Origin: CAZAOY01 sp964486925
Lineage (GTDB): Bacteria; Bacillota; Clostridia; Oscillospirales; Ruminococcaceae
Length of the DNA: 64,000 nucleotides
Assembly: GCA_964486925.1 (NCBI GenBank)
Contig: CAZAOY010000005.1
Span: 3,163 to 67,162 of the forward strand
Reading direction: 5' to 3'
Both the position numbers and the translations under genes were made by a program. Shown one piece after another: positions 17,542-26,884 of this stretch. Numbering within the stretch: position 1 is the stretch's first letter; each line of letters begins with the position of its first letter. Below the pieces are notes generated by a model. The model saw only the letters and a program-made list of their open reading frames with translations, was not told where the DNA came from and made no database searches.

Positions 17542-17787
17542 ATGGATAAGTTTACAATAGAATTAATTGTATCAAACCACTACGGCGTACTAAACCGCAT
17601 AACAGGCTTGTATGCAAGGCGGGGGTATAATATCGACAGCCTAAATGTGAACGAAACAACCGACCCCACACTGTCTCGAATGCTAATAGTGTCAACTGGG
17701 GACGAATACATTAGGACACAGATGGTTAGGCAACTAAAAAAGCTTTATGACGTTAAGGAGATAACCTTGATGGCAAGGATCGACTAA
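17542..17787 (+). CDS. ilvN: Acetolactate synthase, small (regulatory) subunit
   Basis: An 81-residue protein that is essentially one ACT domain (NHYGVLNRITGLYARRGYNIDSLNVNETTDPTLSRMLIVS). It binds valine and activates or feedback-inhibits the large subunit. It is half the length of the usual 160-residue IlvH, lacking the C-terminal extension, like short IlvN/IlvM forms. RBS GTGAGGTGA precedes the ATG. There is no sign of frameshift or downstream remnant, so the short form seems genuine. Confidence 0.92.
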   Translation: MDKFTIELIVSNHYGVLNRITGLYARRGYNIDSLNVNETTDPTLSRMLIVSTGDEYIRTQMVRQLKKLYDVKEITLMARID

Positions 17788-17926
17788 ATGTAGTGAAATA
17801 TTAAAATGCAATAAACTCTAAAACCTAGTTTGCGTAATTATTTCAGGTGTTTTGAATTGTATTTTAGTATTCCTGCATTTTCAGATATAAATAAAAATAT
17901 TATGACAGATTTAAGGAGAGAATGTA

Positions 17927-18919
17927 ATGGCTAAGATGTACTATGATAAGGATTGTAATTTAGGACTTTTAAAGGATAAAACTGTAGCGGTAGTTGGATA
18001 CGGCAGTCAGGGACATGCACATGCTAAAAACCTTAGAGATAGTGGGATAAAGGTTATAATCGGGCTTTATGAAGGCTCTAAGAGCGCAGAGGTAGCTAAA
18101 GCAGACGACTTTACCGTTATGGATACCCCTGACGCTGTAAAGGCGGCAGATGTAGTAATGCTATTAGTAAATGATGAGAAGATGAAGGACATCTACGATA
18201 ACGGGGTAGCACCTAATCTAACTAAGGGTATGACCATCTGCTTTGCGCACGGGTTTAACATTAACTTTGGTCAGATTACCCCTCCTACCGACGTTAACGT
18301 TATCATGATTGCACCAAAAGGCCCTGGACATACCGTTAGAAGCCAGTATGAGGAGGGTAGGGGAGTACCATGCCTAATCGCTGTACATAACGACGCTACA
18401 GGGGACGCTAAAGAAATTGCACTTGCTTACGCTAGCGGTATCGGCGGCGGACGTGGCGGTATCCTTGAAACTACCTTTAAAGAGGAAACCGAAACCGACC
18501 TATTCGGTGAGCAGGCAGTTTTATGCGGCGGTGTTGCGGCACTTATGAAGGCGGGATTTGAAACGTTAGTTGAGGCAGGATATCAGCCTGAAAGCGCTTA
18601 CTTTGAATGTATCCATGAGATGAAGCTTATAATCGACCTAGTTGTAAAGGGCGGACTTTCATTTATGCGTTACTCAATCAGTGACACCGCTGAATACGGC
18701 GACTACATGATCGGGGATAGAATTATAACCAAGGAAACCAAAGCCGAGATGAAGAAGGTGTTATCCGAGATCCAAAGCGGTCAGTTTGCAAAGGACTGGT
18801 TAAAGGAAAACAAGGACGGACGCCCAACCTTTACCGCAAGACGTAAAGCAGAGAGTGAGCTACTGGTGGAAACTGTAGGTAAGGATCTGCGTGAGAAGAT
18901 GAGTTGGAGTGAGAGATAA
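17927..18919 (+). CDS. ilvC: Ketol-acid reductoisomerase
   Basis: IlvC isomerises and reduces acetolactate to dihydroxyisovalerate with NAD(P)H. It is a 330-residue class I enzyme with VVGYGSQGHAHAKNLRDSG as the dinucleotide-binding loop, GPGHTVRSQYEEGRGVPCLIAV, and the C-terminal knot domain with ETETDLFGEQAVLCGG and HEMKLIIDLVVKGG supplying metal ligands. Its TAA overlaps the ATG of ilvD by one base (TAATG), which indicates translational coupling. A 139-base AT-rich gap separates it from ilvN. Confidence 0.97.
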   Translation: MAKMYYDKDCNLGLLKDKTVAVVGYGSQGHAHAKNLRDSGIKVIIGLYEGSKSAEVAKADDFTVMDTPDAVKAADVVMLLVNDEKMKDIYDNGVAPNLTKGMTICFAHGFNINFGQITPPTDVNVIMIAPKGPGHTVRSQYEEGRGVPCLIAVHNDATGDAKEIALAYASGIGGGRGGILETTFKEETETDLFGEQAVLCGGVAALMKAGFETLVEAGYQPESAYFECIHEMKLIIDLVVKGGLSFMRYSISDTAEYGDYMIGDRIITKETKAEMKKVLSEIQSGQFAKDWLKENKDGRPTFTARRKAESELLVETVGKDLREKMSWSER

Positions 18920-20547
18920 TGAACAGCGATAAGGTCAAGAGCGGGGCGCATAACGCCCCAAAGCGGTCATTATTTAAATCCATGGGGTATACCGATCGTC
19001 AGATGGGTATGCCACTTGTGGGGATTGTAAATTCCTTTAACGAGGTAGTACCCGGGCACGCACATCTTCAAGGGATCGCGCGAGCGGTAAAGGACGGTGT
19101 GTTAATCGGCGGGGGCACGCCTATGGAGTTTAACACTATTGGTGTGTGCGACGGTATCGCTATGGGTCATGAGGGGATGAGATACTCTCTAAGCTCTAGG
19201 GAGGTTATTGCGGACAGCATTGAATGTATGGTAAGAGCACACTGCTTTGACGCTTTAGTATTTATCCCAAACTGTGATAAAATCGTGCCTGCTATGCTAA
19301 TGGCGGCCGCACGGTTAAACCTACCATCGATATTCGTATCGGGAGGGCCTATGCTGTCGATCGACGGTAAGGATCTAAACAGTGTGTTTGAAGCGGTGGG
19401 AGCGTACAAGGCGGGTAGGATTGATGATGGTGAGCTGTTAAAGGTGGAGTCCACCGCCTGCCCAGGTTGTGGGTCATGCTCGGGTATGTTTACCGCAAAC
19501 TCTATGAACTGTCTATGTGAAGCGCTAGGGATGGCGCTGTCAGGAAACGGTACTATCCCTGCGGTGTATGCAGAGCGTATGCGGCTTGCTAAGGAGGCGG
19601 GGGTACAGGTGATGAACCTGCTAGAGCGTGGGATAAAGCCGTCGGACATCATCACTAAGGAAGCGTTTTACAATGCCTTAACTGTTGATATGGCGCTAGG
19701 TTGCTCCACAAATTCAGTACTGCACCTTCCTGCAATCGCTAACGAGCTTGACATCCCGCTGCCGCTTAGCATGGTAAACGAGATAAGCGAAAAGACCCCT
19801 AACCTCTGCCGATTAGCACCGGCGGGAGCGCACCATATGCAGGATCTACACTTTGCAGGCGGGGTATATGCGGTAATGAACAAGCTGTATGATAAGCTTA
19901 ATACCGACATAATTACCGTAACAGGTAAAACTGTGGGTGAAAACATTAAGGACGCTGTTGTTATGGATAATAACGTTATCCAGACCTACTCCAATACAGG
20001 CGGACTTGCGGTGCTATTTGGAAACCTTGCGGCTGACGGAGCGGTGGTTAAGCGTAGTGCTGTAAAGTCGGAGATGTTAAGCTTTACCGGTACTGCAAGG
20101 GTGTTTGAAAGCGAGGAGGATGCGGTAGCGGCGATCTACGGCGGTAGGATAAACAAGGGCGACGTTGTGGTAATTCGATATGAAGGCCCAGCGGGAGGAC
20201 CTGGAATGCGGGAGATGTTAACCCCAACCTCCGCAATTGCGGGGATGGGACTAGACAGCGATGTTGCACTCATCACCGACGGACGGTTTTCAGGGGCTAC
20301 CCGTGGGGCGGCGATAGGGCATGTATCTCCGGAAGCAGCCTCTGGCGGGGCTATAGCCTATGTCCTAGACGGTGATAGAATCTCTATTGATATCCCAAAC
20401 TACAGCATTACCCTTCTAGTATCGGATGAGGAGCTTGAGAAAAGACGACAGACCATTACACTTCGGGCGGGTAAAGACCTTAAAGGCTACCTAAGGCGGT
20501 ATGCAAGGAGCGTGTCCTCCGCTGATAAGGGGGCTGTGGTATGCTAA
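18919..20547 (+). CDS. ilvD: Dihydroxy-acid dehydratase
   Basis: IlvD dehydrates dihydroxyisovalerate and dihydroxymethylvalerate to the 2-keto acids. It is an iron-sulfur enzyme of 542 residues. Cluster cysteines are visible in FIPNCDKIVPAM and ACPGCGSCSGMFTANSMN, and the C-terminal domain carries TDGRFSGATRGAAIGHVSPEAASGG. It starts on the ATG that overlaps the ilvC stop and ends seven bases into ilvA. Oxygen-sensitive clusters of this type fit an anaerobic host. Confidence 0.97.
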   Translation: MNSDKVKSGAHNAPKRSLFKSMGYTDRQMGMPLVGIVNSFNEVVPGHAHLQGIARAVKDGVLIGGGTPMEFNTIGVCDGIAMGHEGMRYSLSSREVIADSIECMVRAHCFDALVFIPNCDKIVPAMLMAAARLNLPSIFVSGGPMLSIDGKDLNSVFEAVGAYKAGRIDDGELLKVESTACPGCGSCSGMFTANSMNCLCEALGMALSGNGTIPAVYAERMRLAKEAGVQVMNLLERGIKPSDIITKEAFYNALTVDMALGCSTNSVLHLPAIANELDIPLPLSMVNEISEKTPNLCRLAPAGAHHMQDLHFAGGVYAVMNKLYDKLNTDIITVTGKTVGENIKDAVVMDNNVIQTYSNTGGLAVLFGNLAADGAVVKRSAVKSEMLSFTGTARVFESEEDAVAAIYGGRINKGDVVVIRYEGPAGGPGMREMLTPTSAIAGMGLDSDVALITDGRFSGATRGAAIGHVSPEAASGGAIAYVLDGDRISIDIPNYSITLLVSDEELEKRRQTITLRAGKDLKGYLRRYARSVSSADKGAVVC

Positions 20548-21743
20548 CACTGGATAGGATCTACCAAGCGGCACACCTTTTAAAGGGGGTTGTGCGAAAG
20601 ACCGAGCTTATACAGTCCTCTAACATTGCCAGTAACTGTAATCTATACCTTAAGGCGGAGAATCTACAGGTTACAGGGTCGTTTAAGGTGCGGGGAGCGT
20701 ACTTTAAGATGTCCACCCTTAATGAATCAGAGCGGGAGAAGGGGGTTATCGCCTGTTCAGCGGGAAACCATGCACAGGGGATTGCGCTATCCGCTAAGAT
20801 GAACAACATTAAATCCACCATCTTTATCCCAAGCGTTGCGCCGATCTCTAAGATTGAGGCAACAAAACAGCTAGGGGCGGAGATTAGGATAATTGACGGG
20901 GTGTATGACGACGCTTATGAGGCATGTATTGCCTATCAAAAGGAAACAAACGGTGTGTTAATCCATCCATTTGATGATGAGGACGTTATAGCAGGGCAGG
21001 GAACTATCGGGTTAGAGCTACTAGACCAGATGAAGGATCTCGACGCGGTGGTTGTCCCTGTCGGAGGCGGCGGACTTATCTCGGGGGTAGGGTTTGCGGT
21101 AAAGATGTTAAACCCTAACTGTAAGGTTTATGGTGTTCAAGCGGTCGGGGCGGGTAGTATGTGCAACTCGATGAAGAACAAGAAACGCTCTGATCTTAAG
21201 AATGTTTCCACCTTTGCTGATGGGATTGCGGTAAAATGCCCAGGTCATATCACCTATGAGCTGTGTCAGCAGTATGTTGACAAGATTGTGACGGTGACCG
21301 ACGATGAGATCGCAACGGCACTGCTAACGTTAATGGAGCAACAAAAGCTTGTAGCGGAGGGTGCGGGCGCTGTAGCGGTGGCGGCGGTAATGTTTAGAAA
21401 GCTACCATTAGAGGGTAAGAAGGTTTGTGCGGTTGTATCGGGGGGGAACATAGATGTTAATATACTCTCTCGTGTAATCGGGCGGGGACTTTTAACCACC
21501 GGCAGGCTATCTGAACTAAGGATAGAGATGATCGACAAGCCGGGGCAGTTAAAGGAGGTATCCGCTATTATTGCGGATTTAGGAGCGAATGTTACACAGG
21601 TAAGGCATAACTATGCAGGGGAGAACCGTAGCATTAACGGCTGTTATCTGCATATCTCTATGGAAACAAAGAATCATCAACATCTAGTGGATATAAAAGA
21701 GGCGATTCAAACCGCCGGTTATGTAATATGTGAGGAGGGTTAA
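20541..21743 (+). CDS. ilvA: Threonine ammonia-lyase (threonine dehydratase)
   Basis: A PLP enzyme that turns threonine into 2-ketobutyrate, the isoleucine precursor. GSFKVRGAYFKM carries the PLP lysine, and VPVGGGGLISG binds the phosphate. The 400-residue form ends in a single ACT-like domain (ELRIEMIDKPGQLKEVSAII), as in short IlvA/TdcB-like enzymes. A purely catabolic role is possible, but placement between ilvD and leuA argues for biosynthesis. It overlaps ilvD by seven bases. ridA follows directly. Confidence 0.93.
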   Translation: MLTLDRIYQAAHLLKGVVRKTELIQSSNIASNCNLYLKAENLQVTGSFKVRGAYFKMSTLNESEREKGVIACSAGNHAQGIALSAKMNNIKSTIFIPSVAPISKIEATKQLGAEIRIIDGVYDDAYEACIAYQKETNGVLIHPFDDEDVIAGQGTIGLELLDQMKDLDAVVVPVGGGGLISGVGFAVKMLNPNCKVYGVQAVGAGSMCNSMKNKKRSDLKNVSTFADGIAVKCPGHITYELCQQYVDKIVTVTDDEIATALLTLMEQQKLVAEGAGAVAVAAVMFRKLPLEGKKVCAVVSGGNIDVNILSRVIGRGLLTTGRLSELRIEMIDKPGQLKEVSAIIADLGANVTQVRHNYAGENRSINGCYLHISMETKNHQHLVDIKEAIQTAGYVICEEG

Positions 21744-21744
21744 C

Positions 21745-22113
21745 TTGAAGAAGATAATCTATACGGATAAAGCGCCAACCCCAATCGGAGCGTACTCCCA
21801 AGCGATACTTGTAGGGGATACGCTGTACTGCTCGGGTCAAATTGCTATGGATATGCTGGATAAGGATGTAGTGACACAGACCCAGAAGGTTTGCGAGAAC
21901 ATTAAAAATGTATTGACGGCGGCTGGGATGTCGGTTAACGATGTAGTAAAGACCACCTGCTTTTTATCCCAGATGGCGGATTTTACAGCATTTAATTCGG
22001 TGTACGAACAGTGCTTTACCCATAAGCCTGCCCGCTCTTGTGTAGCGGCTAAGGAGCTACCAAGGGGAGCGTTAGTAGAGGTTGAGGTTATTGCAGTAAA
22101 GGAGGGGGACTAG
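21745..22113 (+). CDS. ridA: RidA family enamine/imine deaminase
   Basis: A 122-residue YjgF/RidA protein. It hydrolyses reactive enamine/imine intermediates released by PLP enzymes such as IlvA, protecting other PLP enzymes including branched-chain aminotransferase. Family motifs are GAYSQAILVGDTLYCSGQ and PARSCVAAKELPRGALVEVEVIAV, with the substrate-binding arginine in the latter. TTG at 21745 is taken as start because AGGAGG sits 6-7 bases before it; a GTG at 21730 lies inside the end of ilvA and lacks a ribosome site. Position next to ilvA is functionally apt. Confidence 0.94.
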   Translation: MKKIIYTDKAPTPIGAYSQAILVGDTLYCSGQIAMDMLDKDVVTQTQKVCENIKNVLTAAGMSVNDVVKTTCFLSQMADFTAFNSVYEQCFTHKPARSCVAAKELPRGALVEVEVIAVKEGD

Positions 22114-22114
22114 T

Positions 22115-23638
22115 TTGAAGAATATTAAGATTTTCGACACCACCCTAAGGGACGGCGAGCAGTCACCGGGGTGTAGCATGAATCTATCGGAGAAGCTAGA
22201 GGTTGCAAGACAGCTAGAGCTTTTGAAGGTCGATGTTATTGAAGCGGGGTTTGCTATAGCTTCTCCCATGGATTTTGAGTCGGTAAAGGAGATTGCAAAG
22301 ACGGTTAAGGACGCTACCGTTGCAAGCCTTGCACGTGCGGTTACAAAGGATATTGATTCGGCGTACCAAGCGGTAAAGTACGCTAACCGCCCACTAATCC
22401 ATACCTTTATCGCAACCTCACCGATACATATGGAGTACAAGCTAAAGATGTCACCACAGCAGGTGTTAGACCAGATTGCGAAGATGGTAAAGTATGCACG
22501 TAGTCTATGTCCAAACGTTGAGTTTTCGGCAGAGGACGCAATGAGAAGTGATAAGGATTTTCTTGCAAAGGCTATCGAGATTGCTATCGATAACGGTGCG
22601 TCAGTGGTAAACATCCCTGATACTGTAGGGTATCGTATGCCGCAGGAGGTAATGGAGTATATTGAGTATATCCGCCAGAATGTGTCTAACATAGAGGGTG
22701 CGGACATATCGGTTCACTGTCATAATGATCTAGGGCTTGCGGTTGCAAACTCCCTTGCGGCGGTTAAGGCGGGGGCAACACAGGTTGAGTGTACCGTTAA
22801 CGGTATCGGTGAACGTGCGGGGAATGCTTCGCTTGAGGAGATTGTAATGGGGATTAACACCAGAGCAGACTACTACGCAAGCGGTACAAACATCGATACA
22901 AAGCAGATCTACCGTACTGCAAAGCTTGTATCCTCCATTACAGGGGTAGCGATCCCACCGAACAAGGCGATTACAGGGATGAACGCTTTCTCCCACGAAT
23001 CGGGGATACATCAGCATGGTATGCTTGCAAACAAGCAGACCTACGAGATTATGACCCCGTCCTCCATCGGTATCCCTGATCAGCAGATGGTGCTTGGAAA
23101 GCACAGCGGACGTCATGCATTTGAGGATAGGCTAAAGACCTTAGGTTATGACCTTGACGCTAACGAGCTTTCTACCGTATTTGAGCAGTTTAAGATACTA
23201 GCCGACAAGAAGAAGGTGGTATCCGACCGTGATATAGTAGCGCTTCTAAACAATAAGGTAAGGGAAGAATCCCAGACCTATACACTAGAACGCTTTGTGA
23301 TAAACAGCGGGAATACCATTACTGCAACGGCGATAATTACAGTAAACAACGGTAAAGAATCCATAGAGGAGGTAGCGCTTGGTGACGGCCCAATAGACGC
23401 GGCATTTAAGGCTATCAACAAGATTGTAGGCAATGAGTTTACCCTAGATGATTACATAATCCATGCGGTTACAGAGGGTGAGGACGCGTTAGGTGAGGCG
23501 GTTGTAAAGCTGTCACTCTCTGGGGTTCAAAACACAGGACGTGCAATCTCAACTGATATTGTGGAGGCTAGCATTAAGGCTTATCTAAGCGGTGTAAACA
23601 AGCATGTTGTTGAGGTTTCGCAGGTTACTAATCAGTAA
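22115..23638 (+). CDS. leuA: 2-Isopropylmalate synthase
   Basis: LeuA condenses acetyl-CoA with 2-ketoisovalerate, the committed step to leucine. FDTTLRDGEQSPGCSM opens the TIM barrel; HCHNDLGLAVANS holds the metal-binding HxH; GIGERAGNASLEE follows. The C-terminal LeuA dimer/allosteric domain (about 370-507) is present, so leucine feedback is likely. The start is TTG at 22115, directly after the ridA stop and behind GGAGGGGG. Length (507) is normal. Homocitrate or citramalate synthase is less likely given the leuCDB genes that follow. Confidence 0.95.
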   Translation: MKNIKIFDTTLRDGEQSPGCSMNLSEKLEVARQLELLKVDVIEAGFAIASPMDFESVKEIAKTVKDATVASLARAVTKDIDSAYQAVKYANRPLIHTFIATSPIHMEYKLKMSPQQVLDQIAKMVKYARSLCPNVEFSAEDAMRSDKDFLAKAIEIAIDNGASVVNIPDTVGYRMPQEVMEYIEYIRQNVSNIEGADISVHCHNDLGLAVANSLAAVKAGATQVECTVNGIGERAGNASLEEIVMGINTRADYYASGTNIDTKQIYRTAKLVSSITGVAIPPNKAITGMNAFSHESGIHQHGMLANKQTYEIMTPSSIGIPDQQMVLGKHSGRHAFEDRLKTLGYDLDANELSTVFEQFKILADKKKVVSDRDIVALLNNKVREESQTYTLERFVINSGNTITATAIITVNNGKESIEEVALGDGPIDAAFKAINKIVGNEFTLDDYIIHAVTEGEDALGEAVVKLSLSGVQNTGRAISTDIVEASIKAYLSGVNKHVVEVSQVTNQ

Positions 23639-23736
23639 TAATTTATGATTTATTACATCTAGTATACTGTTATAAGCTTAAGGCTATTAATTGGTTTTAG
23701 GCGTCTAGCACAAAGGAATGTAAAGGAGGAGTTATT

Positions 23737-24990
23737 ATGACGATGACCCAGAAGATACTGGCTAAGGCGGCGGGTCTTTCAAGCGTAAAGCCAGGGCAGT
23801 TAATCTCGGCGGAGTTATCTATGGTTTTAGCCAACGATATTACCGCTCCTGTTGCCATCGATGAGTTTTCCAAAGCGGGCATTACCGAGATCTTTGATAA
23901 AAGCAAGATTTCTTTAGTAATGGATCACTTTGCACCAAACAAGGATATAAAGGCGGCAGAGCAGTGTAGGTGCTGTCGTGAGTTCGCTAATAGATATGAT
24001 ATCGAGCATTTTTATGACGTTGGCGAGATGGGGATTGAGCATGCTCTACTCCCTGAAAAGGGGCTTGTAAAGGCGGGGGATGTTATCATCGGGGCGGACT
24101 CCCACACCTGTACCTACGGTGCAGTTGGTGCGTTTTCCACTGGGGTAGGCTCTACCGATATGGCGGCGGGTATGGCTAGCGGCAGGGCATGGTTTAAGGT
24201 GCCTAGCGCTATTAAGGTTAACGTTACAGGAAGCTTTAGCAGTCGTTATGTTAGCGGTAAGGACGTTATCCTTCACCTAATCGGGTTAATTGGGGTGGAT
24301 GGTGCGCTCTACCAGTCGCTTGAATTTATGGGGGATGGAATTAAAAACTTAACCATGGACGATAGATTCTGTATCGCAAACATGGCGATTGAAGCGGGTG
24401 CGAAGAACGGTATCTTTATCGTTGACGAGCTAACCAGAGAATATATGGATGAGAAGGGACTGGACTACATAGTATATTCTCCTGACGAGGATGCGGAGTA
24501 TGAGCGGGTAATCGACATCGACCTATCCACCATTAAGCCTACCGTTTCTTTCCCTCATCTACCTGAAAACACCCGCACCCCAGAGGAGTTTGGGGATATC
24601 AAGATTGACCAGGTGGTGATAGGCTCATGTACTAACGGCAGACTTTCTGACATGAAGGCGGCTTACGAGATTCTAAAGGGGCAGAAGGTGCATAAGGGTG
24701 TTCGATGTATCGTAATCCCTGCAACCCAGAAGATCTATCTGGAATCGTTACGGCTTGGTTACCTTGAAGCGTTTATCGAGGCGGGAGCGGTGGTATCCAC
24801 CCCAACCTGCGGCCCTTGCTTAGGCGGTCATACAGGGATACTGGCTAAGGGTGAGCGAGCAGTTGCGACCACTAACCGTAACTTTGTAGGACGTATGGGG
24901 CATGTCGAGTCGGAGGTATACCTAGCCTCCCCTTATGTTGCGGCACAAAGCGCAATTACAGGAAAACTATCTGCGCCGAAAGGAGAGTAA
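23737..24990 (+). CDS. leuC: 3-Isopropylmalate dehydratase, large subunit
   Basis: The aconitase-type subunit that, with LeuD, converts 2- to 3-isopropylmalate. The [4Fe-4S] cluster cysteines are in GSCTNGRLSDM and TPTCGPCLGGHTG; GADSHTCTYGAVGAFSTGVGSTD is the substrate region. At 417 residues it belongs to the short archaeal/clostridial LeuC type. AAAGGAGGAG precedes the ATG. It follows leuA after 98 bases and is separated from the leuD start by four bases. Confidence 0.96.
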   Translation: MTMTQKILAKAAGLSSVKPGQLISAELSMVLANDITAPVAIDEFSKAGITEIFDKSKISLVMDHFAPNKDIKAAEQCRCCREFANRYDIEHFYDVGEMGIEHALLPEKGLVKAGDVIIGADSHTCTYGAVGAFSTGVGSTDMAAGMASGRAWFKVPSAIKVNVTGSFSSRYVSGKDVILHLIGLIGVDGALYQSLEFMGDGIKNLTMDDRFCIANMAIEAGAKNGIFIVDELTREYMDEKGLDYIVYSPDEDAEYERVIDIDLSTIKPTVSFPHLPENTRTPEEFGDIKIDQVVIGSCTNGRLSDMKAAYEILKGQKVHKGVRCIVIPATQKIYLESLRLGYLEAFIEAGAVVSTPTCGPCLGGHTGILAKGERAVATTNRNFVGRMGHVESEVYLASPYVAAQSAITGKLSAPKGE

Positions 24991-24994
24991 TGTA

Positions 24995-25483
24995 ATGAAA
25001 GGAACTGTTATAAAATACGGTGACAACGTGGATACCGATGTTATAATCCCCGCAAGACATCTTAATACCTCCGACCCAAACGAGCTTAAGAAGTATTGTA
25101 TGGAGGATATTGATAAAACCTTTGTACAACGGGTAAAGCAGGGTGACGTTATGGTAGGGGGCAAAAACTTTGGTTGCGGTTCATCAAGAGAGCATGCACC
25201 TATCGCAATAAAGGCAAGTGGGATATCCCTTGTGGTTGCAAAAACCTTTGCACGGATATTCTATAGAAATGCGATTAACATAGGGCTACCTATCGTAGAA
25301 TGCAGTGAGTTTGTGGATAACGTGCAGGAGGGGGACACAGTATCCTTTAATCTTCAAGAGGGGATTCTAAGGATTGAAAACCGCTCACTAGAGTATAGCA
25401 TACCGCCATTCCCAAAGGAGATACAACATATTATAAGTAGCGGAGGGTTACTAAACTCTTTAAAAGGCGGTGAGGTAAAGTGA
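24995..25483 (+). CDS. leuD: 3-Isopropylmalate dehydratase, small subunit
   Basis: A 162-residue swivelling domain partner of LeuC. GDNVDTDVIIPARHLN and NFGCGSSREHAPIAIKASG are the family signatures, the latter contacting the substrate. The ATG at 24995 follows the leuC stop closely and is preceded by AAAGGAGAG; upstream extension would run back into leuC. Its stop overlaps the possible GTG start of leuB. Confidence 0.96.
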   Translation: MKGTVIKYGDNVDTDVIIPARHLNTSDPNELKKYCMEDIDKTFVQRVKQGDVMVGGKNFGCGSSREHAPIAIKASGISLVVAKTFARIFYRNAINIGLPIVECSEFVDNVQEGDTVSFNLQEGILRIENRSLEYSIPPFPKEIQHIISSGGLLNSLKGGEVK

Positions 25484-26562
25484 GTTTGAATAGTACTAAG
25501 AAGATAGCGGTACTAAAGGGTGACGGGATCGGCCCTGAGGTAACCACCGAGGCGATTAAGGTTCTAGATAAGGTTGCGTACTGCTTTGGTCTTACCTTTG
25601 AGTATGAGGAAGGTTTAATCGGCGGCTGTGCATATGATGCGGTAGACGATCCGCTACCGGAGCAGACTATCGACATCTGTAAAGCCAGTGACGGAGTACT
25701 GCTAGGAGCGGTAGGCGGGAGCAAGTGGGATAATCTACCGGGTGATAAGCGCCCTGAAACTGGGTTACTTAGGATACGAAAAGAGCTTAAACTATACGCA
25801 AACATCCGCCCTGCGGTACTGTTTCCGTCGCTTGTGGCTGCTTGTCCGTTAGCGCCGTCCATCGCTAGTCGTGGTATCGATATCGCTGTTGTAAGGGAGC
25901 TTACAGGGGGGATCTACTTTGGCGAGAAGGGCAGACGTCAAACCGATGATGGCATAGAAGCCTACGATATCGCTAAGTACAGCGAGCTGGAGATTCGCCG
26001 AATTGCTGTAGTTGCCTTTAATCTGGCTATGAAACGAGGTAAAAACGTTATCAGCATAGACAAGGCGAATGTGCTTGAAAGCTGTAAGCTATGGCGGGAG
26101 GTGGTTGCCGAGGTCGCAAAGGATTATCCAGAGGTAAGTGTAAGAAACATGCTAGTTGATAATGCGGCTATGCAGCTAGTAAAGGATCCGTCACAGTTTG
26201 ATGTAGTGCTTGCGGACAACATGTTTGGGGATATACTATCGGACGAGGCGGCGATGATTACCGGATCTATCGGGATACTACCGTCCTCCTCAATGGGAGA
26301 TGGCACGTTAGGTCTATACGAGCCAATTCATGGATCAGCGCCAGATATAGCGGGCAAAAATATAGCAAACCCAATCGCCGCTGTACTCTCTGCCGCAATG
26401 ATGTTACGCTACTCCTTCGGATACGAGGATGCGGCGACAAGCATTGAAAACGCAGTTAACACTGTACTAGAAAGCGGCTACAGGACAGCCGATCTAGACA
26501 GCAGTAACCCTATAAGCTGTAGCGACATGGGTGATAGAATCCGTGACGCTGTGTCACGTTAA
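25480..26562 (+). CDS. leuB: 3-Isopropylmalate dehydrogenase
   Basis: LeuB oxidatively decarboxylates 3-isopropylmalate to 2-ketoisocaproate with NAD. The 360-residue protein has LKGDGIGPEVT at the N-terminus, the catalytic arginines in LLRIRKELKLYANIRP, DNMFGDILSDEAA, and GLYEPIHGSAPDIAGKNIANP at the NAD site. The start is uncertain: GTG at 25480 overlaps leuD, while an in-frame TTG at 25486 is better spaced from GAGGT. It is the last gene of the operon; a strong terminator follows after 23 bases. Confidence 0.96.
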   Translation: MSLNSTKKIAVLKGDGIGPEVTTEAIKVLDKVAYCFGLTFEYEEGLIGGCAYDAVDDPLPEQTIDICKASDGVLLGAVGGSKWDNLPGDKRPETGLLRIRKELKLYANIRPAVLFPSLVAACPLAPSIASRGIDIAVVRELTGGIYFGEKGRRQTDDGIEAYDIAKYSELEIRRIAVVAFNLAMKRGKNVISIDKANVLESCKLWREVVAEVAKDYPEVSVRNMLVDNAAMQLVKDPSQFDVVLADNMFGDILSDEAAMITGSIGILPSSSMGDGTLGLYEPIHGSAPDIAGKNIANPIAAVLSAAMMLRYSFGYEDAATSIENAVNTVLESGYRTADLDSSNPISCSDMGDRIRDAVSR

Positions 26563-26585
26563 AATATGTAGTTTTGCTGTTCTTC

Positions 26586-26619
26586 GCTTAACGCCCCTGT
26601 GGGGGCGTTAAGCTTTTTT
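26586..26619 (+). terminator. Terminator of the ilv-leu operon
   Basis: A perfect 12-bp stem (26586-26597 with 26602-26613) closed by TGTG and followed by six T. The stem is symmetric enough also to act against the convergent ABC permease gene. Confidence 0.93.
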
Positions 26620-26641
26620 GGCTGTCGCCGATATTTTTGTG

Positions 26642-26769
26642 GGCGACCGTGAGGGTCGCCAGTAAATTAGCGTGAAACGCACAAACAACCGTAGGTGCGA
26701 CCCTCGCGGTCGCTCGAATTGGTGCGGTAAGACCGCACAATAAAGCGAAAACGCCCCGTATGGGGCGTT
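26642..26769. repeat. Cluster of short GC-rich hairpins after leuB
   Basis: Four perfect hairpins lie in a row: GGCGACC/GGTCGCC (26642-26660), GCGACC/GGTCGC (26697-26713), TGCGGT/ACCGCA (26723-26737) and AACGCCCC/GGGGCGTT (26750-26769). The last one abuts the 101-bp element. They fill the 322-base convergent gap, and no ORF was seen there. The GCGACC core recurs in the ilvB-ilvN gap, suggesting a dispersed REP-like family. Confidence 0.6.
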
Positions 26770-26870
26770 ATTACTTCGGCACTTAGTGGTAGCAACTGTG
26801 ATTTGTGTTTCTTTCGGTATTTGCTGTAAAATTAAAGCATAAACTAGCGACATTTAAGTGCCGAAGTAAT
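26770..26870 (-). repeat. 101-bp element with inverted ends, copy A
   Basis: Bounded by ATTACTTCGGCACTTA and its exact inverse. The reverse complement aligns end to end, without gaps, with the 101-bp element at 57832-57932, sharing the ends and internal blocks such as ACTTAAATGT and TTTACAGC. It lies between convergent genes. It is too short for a transposase; a MITE-like element or a structured RNA are the main options. Confidence 0.75.
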
Positions 26871-26884
26871 AAGCAAATACAAAC

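Noticed and set aside
17542..17787. ilvN as a broken gene because of its 81-residue length
   Set aside because: The ACT domain is complete, the ribosome site is good, and no remnant of a C-terminal domain follows. Short small subunits are known.
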